From Begonia masoniana (Eukaryota; Streptophyta; Magnoliopsida; Cucurbitales; Begoniaceae): DNA of 64,000 nucleotides. Position numbers and translations under genes: made by a program. The stretch spans positions 21,291,228-21,355,227 of the forward strand of contig CM039502.1 of the NCBI GenBank assembly GCA_022432975.1, given 5' to 3'. This document shows, piece by piece, positions 63,051-64,000 of the stretch. The notes beneath the pieces were generated by a model. The model did not search any database and was not told where the DNA came from. It worked only from the letters and a program-made list of their open reading frames with translations. Positions within the stretch are counted from its first letter, which is position 1, and every line of letters begins with the position of its first letter.

Positions 63051-63314
63051 ACAAAATATAAAGCAAACAAAAATAGGGGCAAGAACTTCCCTGGACGATT
63101 ATGCTTGTGGTTCTGGTTCAGAATCCAAGTCCTTGAGCAACATTGTGGGAAAGTGATGGAAAGTTGGTTTGGACTCGTTGAGGGACCTGGTTAAGCTCTC
63201 AACTAAGGCCTTATATCTGAGCTTGCTGTAGTCCCAAAAGACTCTGTTCTTTCTCTTCAATTTTGTGAGCATGGCATCATTATAAAATTACTGGACCTCC
63301 TGTTGGTTCATGCG

Positions 63315-64000
63315 TTACTCCATCATGAGCAAAGTTTCTTGCTGCTTGGCCAATTTTTCATCGAGAAGCTTTAATCCTTCAATGATTTGTTGCTGGTAAA
63401 CTGTGCTCTCTGTTGATGTTGCAGCTCCGCTTGCAGCATTTGAATGGTGGGATCTCTGGTTACGCGGTTCTTCCTCCTCGTCAGTTCATTCTCCCTCTGA
63501 TTTGTTTAGAGCTATTCGTTTTACTGCCAATAGGGTGATGCCAGGTACTGGGATAAGCTTCTCTTCATGTTCTTCATATACTACTCCAGCTGGTTCACAA
63601 AGGCCTATTATTAGAGAAGGAAATAGAAACTGCCTCTTGGCTTTAACTCATTAGCACACATATTTCGATATATAATTGTCCCAATGTTAATACGTTTCTC
63701 AGTCAAAATACAGTAAAGTAAAACTGCTCTCTCCCTAGTCACATGCTGTCCGTGGGAAGAAGGAAATAATCGACTTTTAAGAAAATGATACCAGACTTTA
63801 GCTCGCGGTAGCAATGTAATCTGAGGAAGGGAAAATGACCTTGTCTTAGAGACAGCCCATTCCGTGTCAGGTTCAACAATCGCTTTCAGTACAGCCCGCA
63901 AGAATGGTGGTGAAAGGTTGTCAGCATGGGCGTAAAATTCACCTTCTACATCTTCCAGATTATAAAAGGAATTGATAGCTTTGGGCGATATGTGTACCTT
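63315..64000 (-). pseudogene. 'Putative plant transposon protein' gene, 3' part, broken
   Basis: The frame is open from the right edge of the window to 63,611 on the minus strand and contains AKVWYHFLKSRLFPSSHG, TRERAVLLYCILTEKRINIG and FLRAVLKAIVEPDTEW. These match the plant domain Pfam calls Transposase_32 / putative plant transposon protein (PF20167, named from memory), found in large LTR-type elements. At about 63,620 a one-base shift moves the continuing homology (PSLIIGLCEPAGV, then KLIPVPGITLLAVKRIAL) to another frame. Next come a premature TGA near 63,492, an acidic and Gln-rich tail (TVYQQQIIEGLKLLDEKLAK), and the final stop at 63,315. The 5' part lies outside the window. The biochemical role of the domain is not known. 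Confidence 0.75.

Larger units (their letters stand above)
60640..63314 (-). repeat. Noncoding part of a large LTR retrotransposon (probable)
   Basis: It starts gtgattttatacaccctaac followed by aaaagtcgatcccacgaag and contains ccaaacttgaaccattactc near 61,950 and 62,030. These motifs recur in noncoding parts of large plant LTR elements (from memory). On the minus strand a purine-rich tract (cttggggtaagg) and a small hairpin lie at 63,010-63,050, just after the broken gene at 63,315-64,000, as expected before a 3' LTR. No gene is recognised inside. Boundaries are uncertain. Confidence 0.5.

Overview
The window is nuclear DNA of a flowering plant, most likely a eudicot. The evidence is intron-rich genes with GT..AG splicing, AT-rich introns, an SVP/AGL24-type MADS-box gene, a plastid-type MscS channel gene, and nested Ty1/copia and Ty3/gypsy (chromovirus) LTR retrotransposons. 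The species cannot be named from the sequence alone. There are no bacterial operons, rRNA genes or CRISPR arrays.

Layout. 1-5,834: retrotransposon debris (Tekay-like chromovirus end, two LTR fragments), then an anomalous pair of homopolymers, A(403) and T(890), bracketing a 221-bp copy of an upstream segment; this is probably an assembly artefact. 6,965-17,966 (+): an SVP/AGL24-like MADS-box gene of 8 coding exons (226 aa) whose 9.1-kb first intron holds a decayed chromovirus with two ~2.1-kb LTRs. 19,295-29,121 (+): a ULP2/SPF-type SUMO protease of 16 exons (891 aa) with a TRIM-like LTR fragment in intron 4. 29,993-35,503 (-): an MSL2/MSL3-type mechanosensitive channel of 13 coding exons (699 aa), convergent with the protease gene. 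38,935-53,760 (+): a 12-exon gene whose 431-aa product matches only the coiled-coil and Cys-rich tail of plant kinesin-4 and has no motor. Its 11-kb fourth intron holds a chromovirus that was invaded by an older copia fragment and by a very young full-length copia element (identical 233-bp LTRs, 5-bp target duplication, one frameshift). 55,018-59,050 (-): a single-MYB (SANT) protein gene of 6 exons (594 aa). 60,389-64,000: a GC-rich hairpin block and part of a large LTR element carrying a broken 'putative plant transposon protein' gene that runs off the right edge.

The five cellular genes were assembled by hand from splice signals; in each, all exon phases join and the total length is a multiple of three from ATG to stop. 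The genes do not form a pathway. From memory, the SUMO protease, MSL channel and MYB-like genes match families that lie close together in two related regions of Arabidopsis chromosome 1, so this part of the window looks like conserved gene order. Both large introns filled by retrotransposons sit inside genes whose reading frames are intact.

The best candidates for something undescribed are the motorless kinesin-4 tail gene and the hairpin array at 60.4 kb. The homopolymer structure is the most unusual sequence but the most likely artefact.
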